Shown here: positions 15,328-26,197 of the stretch, one piece after another | How positions within the stretch are numbered: the stretch's first letter is position 1 | How the letters are laid out: the number at the start of each line of letters is the position of its first letter | Origin: Mycolicibacterium aichiense | Lineage (GTDB): Bacteria > Actinomycetota > Actinomycetes > Mycobacteriales > Mycobacteriaceae | Direction of reading: 5' to 3' | Length of the DNA stretch: 64,000 bases | Assembly (NCBI RefSeq): GCF_010726245.1 | Contig: NZ_AP022561.1 | Coordinates: 1,488,001 to 1,552,000 of the forward strand | Notes under the pieces: model-generated | What the model was told of the DNA's origin: nothing | What the model saw: only the letters and a program-made list of their open reading frames with translations | Database searches by the model: none | Program-made: the position numbers and the translations under genes

Positions 15328-16500
15328 ATGACCGGCCACGAGATGCTCGTGGACCGCTATGCAGTCGCCGGGGTGCTTGGCCGCGGAGGCATGGCTGAGG
15401 TTCGCGAAGGATGGGACACCAGGCTCAATCGGCCGGTGGCGATCAAGCTGCTGCACCCCACGCTTACTGCCGACCCTGGAATTCGTCGCCGGTTCGAGGA
15501 CGAAGCCCGTTCAGCGGCCCGGCTCTGCCATCAGAACATCGTTACGGTCTACGACTTCGGTAATCACCAGGGCACCCCGTTCATCGTGCTGGAACGGTTG
15601 CCCGGGCAGACGCTCGCCGACATCATCGCCGCCGGGCCGATGCCGGCGTCGCACGTGCGCTCGATGCTCGACGACGTCCTTGCGGGTCTCGGCGTGGCCC
15701 ACGCCGCAGGGGTGCTGCATCGGGATATCAAGCCCGGCAACATTCTGGTGTCGGCGCCCGGTGACTCGATGAAGGTGGCTGACTTCGGCATCGCCAAGAC
15801 CGGTGGGGTCGCGCACACGATGACCGGGCAGATTGTCGGGACGATGAGTTACATGAGTCCTGAGCGTGTAGCCGGGGCCCCTGCGTCCATCGGTGACGAC
15901 CTCTACGCCGTCGGCCTGATGGGCTATGAAGCGCTCGTGGGCAGAAGAGCGTTCCCGCAAGACAATCCCGCCGCGTTGGCGCACGCGATCATGGATAGCA
16001 CGCCTCCACCGGTCGCGGCGGTGCGTGACGATGTGGATCCAGTGCTCGCCGCGGTCATCGACCGTGCCATCGCGCGGAATCCTTTGCAGCGCTTCACGAG
16101 TGCCGAGCACATGCGGGCCGCGTTGGCCGGTGATCAGCGGGCGCTACGCGGAGGTGTCGTCTCCGTCGGCCCGCGACCGGCAACCAAAGTGCTCGAAGAG
16201 CAACCGATTCCGTCCACCCCTTACGTCCTGCGGGCGCCTCGGCGGCGGATGCGCAAGTACGGCGTTGCCGCCGGCGTGCTGGGTGTTCTCGCCGTGTCGG
16301 CGTTCGCTTTGGCGTTGGATCCGGCATCGTCGACGCCGGCGCGGGCGCCGGAACCGGTCAGCACCAGCAACCCTGTTACCCCGTCACCGAACGTCGCTCC
16401 GCCCCCGAGCCCTGTCGTCCAGCAACCCAGTCCCGAGCCACCTGCGCCGGGTGGACCAGCAGGCCGCGGGCACGGAAAGGGCGACAAGAAGCGGGGCTAG
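15328..16500 (+). CDS. Transmembrane eukaryotic-like Ser/Thr protein kinase (Pkn family)
   Basis: A 390-residue Hanks-type kinase. The glycine loop is LGRGGMAEV (17-25), the ATP lysine K40 in VAIKLL, the catalytic loop LHRDIKPGN with D133, and DFGIAK with D152. The activation loop TMTGQIVGTMSYMSPE has several Thr for autophosphorylation. A single membrane helix (about 311-330) follows the juxtamembrane RRRMRK. The extracytoplasmic tail of 60 residues is Pro/Ser-rich, ends in RGHGKGDKKRG and has no folded sensor domain. The ATG at 15328 has GGAGAAG just upstream. It converges on a STAS gene, a possible substrate, but no target can be proven here. Confidence 0.93.
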   Translation: MTGHEMLVDRYAVAGVLGRGGMAEVREGWDTRLNRPVAIKLLHPTLTADPGIRRRFEDEARSAARLCHQNIVTVYDFGNHQGTPFIVLERLPGQTLADIIAAGPMPASHVRSMLDDVLAGLGVAHAAGVLHRDIKPGNILVSAPGDSMKVADFGIAKTGGVAHTMTGQIVGTMSYMSPERVAGAPASIGDDLYAVGLMGYEALVGRRAFPQDNPAALAHAIMDSTPPPVAAVRDDVDPVLAAVIDRAIARNPLQRFTSAEHMRAALAGDQRALRGGVVSVGPRPATKVLEEQPIPSTPYVLRAPRRRMRKYGVAAGVLGVLAVSAFALALDPASSTPARAPEPVSTSNPVTPSPNVAPPPSPVVQQPSPEPPAPGGPAGRGHGKGDKKRG

Positions 16501-16506
16501 CCCCGC
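16491..16506. terminator. GC palindrome between convergent genes
   Basis: GCGGGGCTAGCCCCGC is a perfect 16-bp palindrome spanning the kinase stop codon, 17 nt before the end of the convergent STAS gene. It lacks a T-tract; a bidirectional hairpin stop is plausible but unproven. Confidence 0.35.
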
Positions 16507-16523
16507 AGGCTAGCGATGCGCGG

Positions 16524-16859
16524 TTACGCGCACAGTTGCTCGCAGAGCATCATGACTCGCGAAACACATTGTGCTGGTGCGATTTCGAGTGCAACGTTGG
16601 CTTCTCCACAGCGTTCTTTAACGCTCTCGAGCGCTGAAATCCCAGCGCAGTCAAAGAACGTCACCTGCGTCATGTCCAAAGTGAGGCGCCGGCAATTGCC
16701 TGCGCGCCGGAAGACGAACTCGGTGAATCGGCGGGCGGTTGACATGTCGACATCGCCGACTGCGGTGACGCGAACGTCAGTGGTGTTGGACCATTCCGCG
16801 GAGAGTTGCAGCCGGTCGGTGGGTGGGTCAACGGTCGAATTCGAACTGATCAAATGCAT
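16524..16859 (-). CDS. STAS-domain protein (anti-sigma-factor antagonist-like)
   Basis: A 111-residue single-domain STAS protein. The strand/helix order fits SpoIIAA: VRVTAVGDVDMSTARRF, then LTLDMTQVTFFDCAGISALES with the phospho-acceptor loop DCAGIS, and a final helix. Such proteins bind anti-sigma kinases and switch by Ser/Thr phosphorylation in the loop. The start is ATG 16859, with GGAG 7 nt upstream; the longer frame to 16982 has no ribosome site. It faces the Ser/Thr kinase gene tail to tail. Partners are not encoded nearby. Confidence 0.75.
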   Translation of the reverse strand: MHLISSNSTVDPPTDRLQLSAEWSNTTDVRVTAVGDVDMSTARRFTEFVFRRAGNCRRLTLDMTQVTFFDCAGISALESVKERCGEANVALEIAPAQCVSRVMMLCEQLCA

Positions 16860-17123
16860 CGAATGGCTCCAATGAGCACTAGAAGGACGTAACAAGTGTG
16901 GGTGGGACGCGCCCGAGAGGCTCGCATTGCGGGTGCAACATGCACCGCTCGCCTGCGACGAATACCGTGGCTGGAAATTCAACCTGCTTCGACACTACAC
17001 CCACAGGCGCCCAGCGGCCCAGCTTGGCGAATACCTACTCTTGGGGACGGTCGACAGGCGATCAAGCGCCCAGGGTTGACGGCAGCGCCGGTCGCCACCA
17101 GGGCCGCATCGTCAGGAAAACCG

Positions 17124-17408
17124 TCAGCAGGGCATATCGGCGGGGGTGTAATACGCCACGCCATTGCCGGTCAGACACGGCGGGCGGCCGGCTGCGGCCT
17201 GGGCCGCCGCATCTTCGGGCGAGGCGACCGGCGGTACCACACCGGGACTCAGCTCGATGCCAGGACCGACCATGACATCGGGGCCGAATACGACGCACCC
17301 CGTCGCGTCCTGCGCGGCGGCCGCGGCGCCGCAATCGTCCGCCCGCGCGGGCGAAGGTGCCACCACCAGTGCCGCAACCATCACCGCGACGGCGAAGAGT
17401 GTCTTCAT
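17124..17408 (-). CDS. Small secreted protein of unknown function
   Basis: A 94-residue protein with a textbook Sec signal peptide: MKTLFAVAVMVAALVVAPSPARA, cleavage expected before DDCG. The mature part is Ala/Pro/Gly-rich with four cysteines (DDCG, TGCVVFG, PPCLTG, final DMPC), which could form two disulfides in the periplasm. Codon use is normal GC-rich. No family is recognised. The start at 17408 is set by the signal peptide; upstream codons in frame add a non-signal-like extension. Confidence 0.65.
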   Translation of the reverse strand: MKTLFAVAVMVAALVVAPSPARADDCGAAAAAQDATGCVVFGPDVMVGPGIELSPGVVPPVASPEDAAAQAAAGRPPCLTGNGVAYYTPADMPC

Positions 17409-17643
17409 CGGTCTGTTTTTGCTCGCCGGAGAGCGCGGTGATGCTGGTTTCGGCCGCATTGGCCTGGCCCGAGTCAGCTGCACCGACGGCGCAGTCTTCC
17501 CGCGACCTTGCATCCCAGCGGACCTGCTGGACCTCGGTTTCGACGGTGGCGCAGGTGACTGGCGGTACGTGGGCGAATAGCTATGCCGGCATGAGCTAAC
17601 TTTCCACCGACGACTTCAGTATCGCGAGCCGACGACCAGCTAG

Positions 17644-18237
17644 CAGAACTATCGCGATCAACCGGGGAAGCCGCTCAGCGCCTCGCCCACCGCCGCCGAT
17701 GAAGCAGATGGTGTTGATGGGCTTCGCTACATCACTGACAACTCTGAAATTCCGCAGTGGGCAAAAGAGATTGGCCAACCTGTCGCCCGGCTCTTGGGAA
17801 GATACTCGGGATTCAACACGCGACGTCCGTGGCGCATTTCCGTGTGCGGTGCCCAACAGGACGGCGGATGGGACGCCTGTGAGACGGTCACTGTGTACGG
17901 CTTCAGCGGGACGATCCCGACGTCGGTATTGCAGCGCCGGGCAGACAAGGCTCTGGCAACACAGGGAACTTTCGAAATCCAATCAAGCGTAGTGATGTCG
18001 GACCAGCGGACAGGGGCCTCGGCGGTGCGGTGCTCGGGCTATATGACAGCCGGCGGATTATTGATCAGGACGAAGCAGAACCACTTCGCCGTTCCTTCCG
18101 CCACACCGGGCGAAGGTCGACTCGTCGAGCGGTGTTGGTTCGTCGAGGCGAAGGCGCGTCCGCGGTTCGAGGCGACGATCGACGAGTTCGACCACCAGTC
18201 GATGAACGCATTCGTCGCCGCTACAACCAGTTTGTGA
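17644..18237 (+). pseudogene. Decayed or 5'-truncated gene of unknown function
   Basis: An open frame of 197 codons with protein-like composition, including DGLRYITDNSEIPQWAKEIG, RRPWRISVCGAQQDGGWDAC and a C-terminus VERCWFVEAKARPRFEATID. It is preceded by an in-frame TAG at 17641, and the only start-like codon is a TTG at 17794, about 50 codons into the plausible coding part and without a ribosome site. The 5' end therefore seems lost or frameshifted. GC is lower than that of its neighbours. If TTG 17794 were used, a 147-residue protein would result. No function assigned. Confidence 0.4.
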
Positions 18238-18251
18238 TCGCGGTTCTTCTC

Positions 18252-18650
18252 CTACTCACTCGCGAAGTTTGGCTCGATCTCTTCCGCAACAGCAGCGCCC
18301 GTCGGGGTCAGGTTCAACCATGCATACCACGGCCAGATGGTGTCCTCGTCGAATTGGTCGATGTAGATCTGGCGGACGCGATCGAGTGATTCGTTCAAGG
18401 ACGTCGACCACTTCGCAAACCGGTCATCGGGACCGTTGAGGTCTCCGATTTCCGCGAGATCGTCCTGGACTAGATCGTGGATTAACGTCATGACCCGCTG
18501 CTGTGTCGTCTTGATCGGCTCACCCGGGTGCGCCCTGACCGTGTGGTAGTGCAGGCGCTGCAAGGGAACCCAATCGATCAACCCACGCACCAGCACTTCA
18601 TCGCGCGCAGACATATCAGTGTCCGGATTGGGCTGGTTCACCCCCCGCAT
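18252..18650 (-). CDS. Hypothetical protein, helical, 132 residues
   Basis: The frame reads MRGVNQPNPDTDMSARDEVLVRGLIDWVPL and continues as a soluble acidic helical protein ending AVAEEIEPNFASE. Nothing in it identifies a family. ATG 18650 is taken as the start, with ATG 18614 (MSARDE) as an equally possible one; neither has a good ribosome site. The further 5' extension of this frame runs antisense to the secreted repeat protein and is not coding. It converges on the decayed gene. Confidence 0.55.
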   Translation of the reverse strand: MRGVNQPNPDTDMSARDEVLVRGLIDWVPLQRLHYHTVRAHPGEPIKTTQQRVMTLIHDLVQDDLAEIGDLNGPDDRFAKWSTSLNESLDRVRQIYIDQFDEDTIWPWYAWLNLTPTGAAVAEEIEPNFASE

Positions 18651-18747
18651 TTTATTGTGCGCGGCGCGATCTCGTCTCCGCTCTGTGCTGGTGCGGTGTC
18701 GGCCACACCGCCGAATTTTTTGTCGTCGATTCGGGTAAGCCACTCGC

Positions 18748-19152
18748 ATGGCACTGAAATCACTCTCTCTGGCATCAGTTCTGTTCTCCGGTGCGGCAGC
18801 TGCCGCGATCGCGGTCGCTCCGTTGGCTGCCGCCGATCCCGCGCCGGGCTGCGTCAACCCTGACGGCAGCCCCTGCCCGGTGGCCACCGCAGGCCCGGAC
18901 GGCGCGTCCGGCGTCATTCCCGGTGGCCCGGGCGGTGTGGCAGGCCCGGGTGGCGCGTCCGGTGCGATTCCGAATGGTCCGGTCGGTACGGCCGGTCCCG
19001 ACGGCGCCAGCGGCTCGATTCCGTACGGTCCCGGGGGCACCGCGGACCGCGGCGGCGCCAGCGGCGGCATCCCGAACGGTCCGAGCGGCTCGGCCGGACC
19101 CGGCGGGGCCACCGGATGCATCCCGTACGTCGGTTGCGCCTCCGTCGGCTAG
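18748..19152 (+). CDS. Secreted Gly/Pro-rich repeat protein
   Basis: A 134-residue exported protein: a signal peptide (MALKSLSLASVLFSGAAAAA then PLAAA, cleavage near residue 29), a Cys pair CVNPDGSPC, a block of 17-residue repeats with core GPxGASGxIPxGPxG, and a closing Cys pair GCIPYVGC. The repeat has collagen-like Gly spacing but is not strict G-x-y. The two Cys pairs flanking the repeat could staple the ends. It is probably a cell-wall or surface protein; function unknown. Confidence 0.75.
   Translation: MALKSLSLASVLFSGAAAAAIAVAPLAAADPAPGCVNPDGSPCPVATAGPDGASGVIPGGPGGVAGPGGASGAIPNGPVGTAGPDGASGSIPYGPGGTADRGGASGGIPNGPSGSAGPGGATGCIPYVGCASVG
18892..19128 (+). repeat. Tandem 51-bp coding repeat (17-residue unit)
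   Basis: Four full units and a partial fifth (residues 49-127 of the secreted repeat protein). The conserved core is GPDGASG-x-IP-x-GP-x-G-x-A. The fourth unit begins DRG instead of GPD. Confidence 0.75.
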
Positions 19153-19162
19153 CCGAACCTGG

Positions 19163-19807
19163 CTAGCTCCAACGGTTTTCGCTGACGAACTCGGCGAGTG
19201 GGCGCGGATGAGTCCACTCGTCGAGTTCGAGCGCCGGGCGGTCGGGGAAGTCGGGCACCGGGCCGAGGCACAGGACGGCCACCGGCTCACCGCCGGCCGG
19301 AATCTCCAGTAGCTCGCCGAGGCGCTGCGGGTCGAAAATGGACACCCAACCCATCCCGAGGCCCTCGGCTCGCGCTGCCAACCACAGGTTCTGGATCGCG
19401 CAGGACACCGAAGCCAGGTCCATGTGAGGCATCGTGCGGCGCCCGAAGACGTGGCTCTCCCGGCCGTCGCCGAGTGCCACCACCAGCAATTCAGCGCAGT
19501 CCAGGATGCCTTCGACCTTGAGCGCCAGGAATTCTTCTGCCCGGGCACCCAGGGCGTCGGCGGTGTTCCTGCGCTCTTCGTCGACCAGAGCATGGATCTT
19601 GTGCCGCAACCCGGTGTCGGTGATGCGCAGGAACCGCCAGGGCTGCATCAGCCCGACGCTGGGAGCGGCGTGCGCGGCCGCCAGCAACCGGGCCAGGACC
19701 GCATCGGGTACCGAAGCTCCGGAGCTGAACCTGCGCATATCCCGGCGCTGGTGAATGACGCGATAGACGGCGAGGCGTTCGGCGTCGGTGAACGCGTGCT
19801 CGGTCAC
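19163..19807 (-). CDS. bluB: 5,6-dimethylbenzimidazole synthase BluB
   Basis: A 214-residue nitroreductase-fold flavoenzyme. BluB splits reduced FMN with oxygen to give the lower ligand of vitamin B12. Visible family motifs are VIHQRRDMRRF, HAAPSVGLMQPWRF, PHMDLASVSCAIQNLWLAAR, GLGMGWVSIFDP and a C-terminal CLGPVPDFPDRP. The MQPW lid and the CAIQNLWLAA helix separate BluB from ordinary nitroreductases. The start is GTG 19807. No other cobalamin gene is adjacent, as is common for bluB. Confidence 0.88.
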   Translation of the reverse strand: MTEHAFTDAERLAVYRVIHQRRDMRRFSSGASVPDAVLARLLAAAHAAPSVGLMQPWRFLRITDTGLRHKIHALVDEERRNTADALGARAEEFLALKVEGILDCAELLVVALGDGRESHVFGRRTMPHMDLASVSCAIQNLWLAARAEGLGMGWVSIFDPQRLGELLEIPAGGEPVAVLCLGPVPDFPDRPALELDEWTHPRPLAEFVSENRWS

Positions 19808-19932
19808 CGGATCATCCTAGAGAGGCACGGTGCGATAACGACCGGCGCGGTGCGACGGTTCGACCGGGCCCGAGGTGGTTACTCTAGGGATCCCGGAACG
19901 GCAGTGGCGCCGTCCCGAGCGAGGAGGGGGCC

Positions 19933-20877
19933 ATGTCCGCGTCCCGTACTGCCGTCAAGAACGGTATCGACCTGCCGTCCAGCCGGACCATTGAGGTGAG
20001 GGCCGCCGACGGCACCCGCCTCCACACCGAGGTCTTCGGCCCCGACGATGGCTATCCGATCGTGCTGGCGCACGGCATCACCTGCGCGCTGCGGGTCTGG
20101 CATCAGCAGATCAACGATCTGTCCCGCGACTTCCGGGTAATCGCCTACGACCATCGCGGGCACGGTCGCAGCGGGGTCCCGCGCCGGTCCGGCTACAGCC
20201 TCGGCCACCTGGCCGGGGACCTCGACTCGGTCCTGACGGCGACCCTGCGCCCGGGCGAACGAGCGGTGATCGCCGGGCACTCGATGGGCGGCATCGCGAT
20301 CAGTTCGTGGGCCGACCGCTACCGGCACCGCGTTGCCCAGCGTGCCGATGCCGTCGCGCTGATCAACACCACCACCGGCGACCTGCTCAAAGAGATCAAC
20401 CTGCTGCGGGTGCCCGCGCTGCTGGCCGCCGGCCGATCCCTCGCCGCACGCCACCTCATCAGGACATTCGGCGGGGCGCCACTGGTATGGGGCGCCCAGC
20501 CCGGCAGCCGCTGGTTCGTCACGATGATGGCCGTCGGTGCGGGCGCCGATCCCGCGATCGGCAAGCTGGTGCACGACCTGTTCGCCGAGACCCCGGCCGG
20601 TGGCCGCGGCGCGTGGGCGCGGGTGCTCGTCGACGAGATGAACGCCCGACACATCGACCTCACCGGCCTGACGGTGCCCACGCTGGTGATTGGCAGTACC
20701 AACGACCGGCTGTTGCCGATGTGCCAGTCCCGCAAGATCGCTGACGCTGTTCCCAATCTGGTCGACCTGGTCGAGACACCGGGCGGGCACTGCGCGATCC
20801 TGGAGCATCCCGACGTCGTCAATGGGCATCTTCGGACACTGGTCTCAGCGGTGACCGCCCAGCGCATCAGTTCCTGA
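19933..20877 (+). CDS. Alpha/beta hydrolase
   Basis: A 314-residue alpha/beta-hydrolase-fold enzyme. The oxyanion motif is [16 protein letters not shown], the nucleophile elbow AGHSMGGIA with S117, the acid is probably in [11 protein letters not shown], and the His is in [22 protein letters not shown] precedes the ATG at 19933. It ends overlapping the tail of the convergent amine oxidase gene by 11 bp. Substrate unknown; an ester or lipid hydrolase is the broad expectation. Confidence 0.85.
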   Translation: MSASRTAVKNGIDLPSSRTIEVRAADGTRLHTEVFGPDDGYPIVLAHGITCALRVWHQQINDLSRDFRVIAYDHRGHGRSGVPRRSGYSLGHLAGDLDSVLTATLRPGERAVIAGHSMGGIAISSWADRYRHRVAQRADAVALINTTTGDLLKEINLLRVPALLAAGRSLAARHLIRTFGGAPLVWGAQPGSRWFVTMMAVGAGADPAIGKLVHDLFAETPAGGRGAWARVLVDEMNARHIDLTGLTVPTLVIGSTNDRLLPMCQSRKIADAVPNLVDLVETPGGHCAILEHPDVVNGHLRTLVSAVTAQRISS

Positions 20878-22207
20878 GCGCCGCAACGACTTCCGCTGCC
20901 GCGCGTCGGCCGGACCGCACCGCGCCGTCCAGGAAGCCGGTCCATTCGTCGGCGGTCTCGGTGCCCGCCCAATGCAGCGGTCCGACCGGTTCGCGCAGCA
21001 GGTGGCCGAATTCCGTCCAGGCGCCGGGCGGAACCGCCGCGGTCGGGCCGCCGGGTGCGAAAGTCTCTGCGCCCCAGCAGTGGTCGAGGTAATCGATGGG
21101 GTTCTCGGCGTCCGGGCCGAACAACGCCGAAAAGCAGGCGAGTGCCCGCTTGCGGCGCTCCTCGGCATCGAGCGCGTCAAATCCGCGGGAGTCGGCGAAC
21201 CCGAGCAGAATTCCCGGGCCGTCGTCACCGGGACTGACGTCGAAGGTGATGAACACCGGCCCCACGTCGGACAGCGCCTGCCCGGACAGGCCCTTGTCGC
21301 GCCAGAACGGCCGTGGATACGCGGCGTACGCCTTGCTCAGTGCCCCCTGCGGCCAGCTCTGGGCCAGCTGCTGGTAGCCGATCGGCGGTGGCGGGGCGAC
21401 GTCGATGTTCAGCCGGTGTGCCGGCGGGATCGCCACGATGACGCGTCGCGCCTCGACGACGCCGGCCGACGACGTGACCGCGACCGCGTCATCGGACCAT
21501 TCGATTCGCGTCGCTATCGCATTGAGCCGGACGCGATCACCCAGTTCGGCGGCCATCGCCTCGGCGATCTGCTGGGTGCCGCCGGGGAAGTGGTCCTGCT
21601 GAGCGCCCCCCACCACGTCGAGCATGCGGTCCAAACCCCCGGCGGCCTTGACGTAGCGCACCGCATGCAGCATCGACACCTGGTCGGGCTCGGCACCCCA
21701 GGTCACCCGCGACATCACGGCGAGCAGGTCCCGCGACGACGCGCCGGCGCCGACGGAGTGCAACCAGCCGCCCAGTGTCGTGCCATCGAGCTTCTTGGCG
21801 CTGGGCGACGCCCATGGCTTGGTGATGTCGACGTTGCGGCCGAGCCGTTCGACCTGCCATTGGATCCGGGCGATGTCGACCAGCCGAAGTAGCCCCAGCC
21901 GTGGGATGGTGCCACGGTAGGACCGCACTTTGCCGCGCCACCGGATGAGGTTGGCGCCCTCGCTGTAGGTCGGTTCGGTGGGGCAGCCGAGTTCGGTGGC
22001 CAGCGCGAGCACCGCGTCCTGGGTGGGGCCGACGAACGTGCCGCCGAGGTCGACCGGCACACCGGCCAGCGACGCGGTGCTCGAGCGTCCGCCGACGCGG
22101 TCGCGGCCCTCCAGCACCAGCACCTCGTGCCCGTGTTTGACCAGTTCACGTGCGGCTGCCAGGCCTGCGAAGCCCGCGCCGATCACCACTACGTCGTAAC
22201 CCACCAC
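20867..22207 (-). CDS. Flavin monoamine oxidase family protein
   Basis: A protein of about 446 residues with the FAD-binding [20 protein letters not shown], the [12 protein letters not shown] second motif, [17 protein letters not shown] in the middle, and the C-terminal FAD segment [21 protein letters not shown]. This matches monoamine oxidase/AofH-type enzymes that oxidise amines to imines. The start is placed at GTG 22207, close before the GxGxxG; the frame stays open to a TTG at 22243. Substrate unknown. Confidence 0.88.
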   Translation of the reverse strand: MVGYDVVVIGAGFAGLAAARELVKHGHEVLVLEGRDRVGGRSSTASLAGVPVDLGGTFVGPTQDAVLALATELGCPTEPTYSEGANLIRWRGKVRSYRGTIPRLGLLRLVDIARIQWQVERLGRNVDITKPWASPSAKKLDGTTLGGWLHSVGAGASSRDLLAVMSRVTWGAEPDQVSMLHAVRYVKAAGGLDRMLDVVGGAQQDHFPGGTQQIAEAMAAELGDRVRLNAIATRIEWSDDAVAVTSSAGVVEARRVIVAIPPAHRLNIDVAPPPPIGYQQLAQSWPQGALSKAYAAYPRPFWRDKGLSGQALSDVGPVFITFDVSPGDDGPGILLGFADSRGFDALDAEERRKRALACFSALFGPDAENPIDYLDHCWGAETFAPGGPTAAVPPGAWTEFGHLLREPVGPLHWAGTETADEWTGFLDGAVRSGRRAAAEVVAALRN

Positions 22208-22294
22208 ACCACCAGTGTTGCCTGTCCCATTCGCCCAAACCAACGTTTGGCCGCGAAAGGCCGAGTGGTGAGCCGCAGAACGTCGACTTCGGCG

Positions 22295-23275
22295 CTAGCG
22301 GGCCAGCTCGTCGACGATCTCGGCCAGCGTCTCGGTGGCGATCGGGCCTGGCTGATACAGGCAGACGGTGTCACCGACGCCGTCCACCCGCTCCCGGATG
22401 TGCGCGGCGATCTGCTTGGGGGTGCCGCACGCTGCGATGGTGTGCAGCACCTCGTCACTGATGAGGCCGGCCATCTCCTGCCATTTGCCTTGCTTGGACA
22501 TCGAATTCAGTTCGGGCTGCAGATCGCCCCAGCCGTGGATGTCGAGCACCGGGCGGTAGGCCGGGGTGGACCCGTAGAACGCCAGCAGCCGCCGCGTCGC
22601 GTCGTGATCCTCACCCGCGGACAGGATGATCTCGGGCACGATCGCGAACGACGACTCCGATCGTCCGGCCGCGGCCAGTCCGTCGCGCACCGCGGGCATC
22701 GTCGACTCGCGCAGGAACTTCGCCGAGCCGAACGGCATCACCAGCAGGCCGTCCGCCACCTCCGCGGTGGCTCTGGTGAGCCGAGGACCGAGCGCGCCGA
22801 CGTAGATCGGCGGCGGGCCAAAGGGATTCGGGCCGGGATTGAACATCGGCGTCATCAGAGTGTGCCGGTAGTACTCGCCACGAAAGTCCAGTCGCTCGCC
22901 GGTCTCCCAGGTGGCAAAGATGGCCCGCAGCGCGCGGACCAGCTCGTGCATCCGCGCGACCGGCTTGTCGAACGCCGCGCCGTAGTGCTTCTCGATCTGG
23001 GCCCGCACCTGGGTGCCCAGTCCGAGGATGAACCGGCCTTGGGCAAGCAACTGGTGGTCGTAGGCCTGGTGGGCCAATTGGATCGGGTTGCGCGGGAACG
23101 CGATTGCCACGTTGGTCATCAGGTCCAGGCCGCCGACGCCGGCGGCCAGCGTCAGCGGTGCGAAGACGTCGTGCGGGCCTTCGAATGTGAAGACTCCGCT
23201 GGCGCCGGCGTCGCGCAGGGCCCGGGCACGATCGACCGCATCGGTGGGCCCGAAGAGGGCCGTCAGAACTTTCAC
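22295..23275 (-). CDS. F420-dependent LLM-class oxidoreductase
   Basis: A 326-residue bacterial-luciferase-like TIM barrel. Family marks are FTFEGPHDVFAPLTLAAG, DLMTNVAIAFPRNP, HQLLAQGRFILGLGTQV and GPPPIYVGALGPRLTRATAEVADG. In mycobacteria this class generally uses the deazaflavin F420, often in lipid or steroid-like metabolism. The 7-nt gap from the next gene upstream (ending 23283) makes it part of the minus-strand operon with the DUF7064/7065-like and phosphotransferase genes. Confidence 0.88.
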   Translation of the reverse strand: MKVLTALFGPTDAVDRARALRDAGASGVFTFEGPHDVFAPLTLAAGVGGLDLMTNVAIAFPRNPIQLAHQAYDHQLLAQGRFILGLGTQVRAQIEKHYGAAFDKPVARMHELVRALRAIFATWETGERLDFRGEYYRHTLMTPMFNPGPNPFGPPPIYVGALGPRLTRATAEVADGLLVMPFGSAKFLRESTMPAVRDGLAAAGRSESSFAIVPEIILSAGEDHDATRRLLAFYGSTPAYRPVLDIHGWGDLQPELNSMSKQGKWQEMAGLISDEVLHTIAACGTPKQIAAHIRERVDGVGDTVCLYQPGPIATETLAEIVDELAR

Positions 23276-23282
23276 GACGTGG

Positions 23283-24395
23283 TTACGGCGCGACCGTCAG
23301 CCAGTCGGCGAAGCCCGACGGGTCGTGGCGGCCCAGCGCGCCGTGCTCGAACAGGCCCCAGCCCTCGGCGGACGTGCCGCCGTCGTGGCACACCGCACGG
23401 CCGACGTGGTCGATCACGCCGAACGCGGAGCGACCGATGATGGCCGGATCGTTCATGTCGTAGGTGAGCCGCTCGGCGAACTTCTCGCCCTTCCACACGC
23501 CGTGGATCCAATCCGAGTCGCCGCCGTAGCCGCCGCCGACGTGGATCGGGACCGGCAATTTCGACTCCACATCAAAACGGAGCGTCGCGCCGTTGGCGTC
23601 AGTGGCCTCGATGGTCGCGCCGGTCGGAATGCGAGTGCCGGAGCGGTAGTGGATCTTGACCCGCGGCCAGCCCAGCTGCTCGACCCGTCCGTCGCGCCAG
23701 ATCCGCGTGCAGTCGTTCAGCGAGCGGAAGCCGTCGGGTGCTTCCTGGATGATGATGACGATCGCGTAGTCCTCGAAGGCCATCGGGACATACAGCCACC
23801 ACATGCCTTCGAAAGGCGGGTCGGCCGGGCGGCCGGCGGGCTCGGCCTCGCCGATCGGGCGGATACCCCACGACCGGTCGCGGCTGCCGATCCACACCGA
23901 CGGCTCGACGGTGATCTCCTCGCCGTCGATGACGATATGCCCTGCCCAGGAACCCAATTGGGCGAACCGTTGCGCGTCCAGCGTCACCCGGTTGCCCTGA
24001 CGCATGATGTGCGGTTGCTCCTGAACGACCGGGAACAACCCCTCCCAGGTGAGGTCGACCGCCATACCCTCGGTCTCGTCCATCACGATCCGCACCTTCT
24101 GTAGCGGATCGATCACCTCGACGCGGTAGCCGTTGCAGTTCTGGTTGAGCCGGTCCTGGTCGATCACGTCGGACACGTGCACCGCGGTCTGCGTGTCGCC
24201 CCGCCTGACGAGTACGTACGCATCCTTCACCCCGAGGTTGGGGTAGTAGCCGATGCCGGTGATCAAGAAGATGTCCCCGGTGCGGTCGTGGCAGTTGAAA
24301 TAGCTGCGGTCGTAGAAGTTCCGGTCCGAGGAGTTCGGCCAGGCGATCGGCAGCGGCGCCTGGTGGACGGGATATTCGTCGAGCGGTCCGAGCAT
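23283..24395 (-). CDS. DUF7064/DUF7065-like protein
   Basis: A 370-residue beta-rich soluble protein (RTGDIFLITGIGYYPNLG, DGEEITVEPSVWIGSRDRSWG, MWWLYVPMAFEDYAIVIIIQ) of a type common beside fadE and phosphotransferase genes in mycobacteria, where two lipocalin-like DUF domains are annotated. The ATG 24395 follows GGAGG (9-nt spacer) located inside the end of the phosphotransferase gene, whose stop is 4 nt away. A role in binding or modifying a hydrophobic catabolic intermediate is inferred only from context. Confidence 0.7.
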   Translation of the reverse strand: MLGPLDEYPVHQAPLPIAWPNSSDRNFYDRSYFNCHDRTGDIFLITGIGYYPNLGVKDAYVLVRRGDTQTAVHVSDVIDQDRLNQNCNGYRVEVIDPLQKVRIVMDETEGMAVDLTWEGLFPVVQEQPHIMRQGNRVTLDAQRFAQLGSWAGHIVIDGEEITVEPSVWIGSRDRSWGIRPIGEAEPAGRPADPPFEGMWWLYVPMAFEDYAIVIIIQEAPDGFRSLNDCTRIWRDGRVEQLGWPRVKIHYRSGTRIPTGATIEATDANGATLRFDVESKLPVPIHVGGGYGGDSDWIHGVWKGEKFAERLTYDMNDPAIIGRSAFGVIDHVGRAVCHDGGTSAEGWGLFEHGALGRHDPSGFADWLTVAP

Positions 24396-24399
24396 TCGG

Positions 24400-26184
<1,785 letters not shown>

Positions 26185-26197
26185 ATCGAGGAGTGCG

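Noticed and set aside
18651..19121. Minus-strand Pro/Gly repeat extension of the hypothetical gene ending at 18252
   Set aside because: It is the mirror of the plus-strand secreted repeat protein, which has a real signal peptide.
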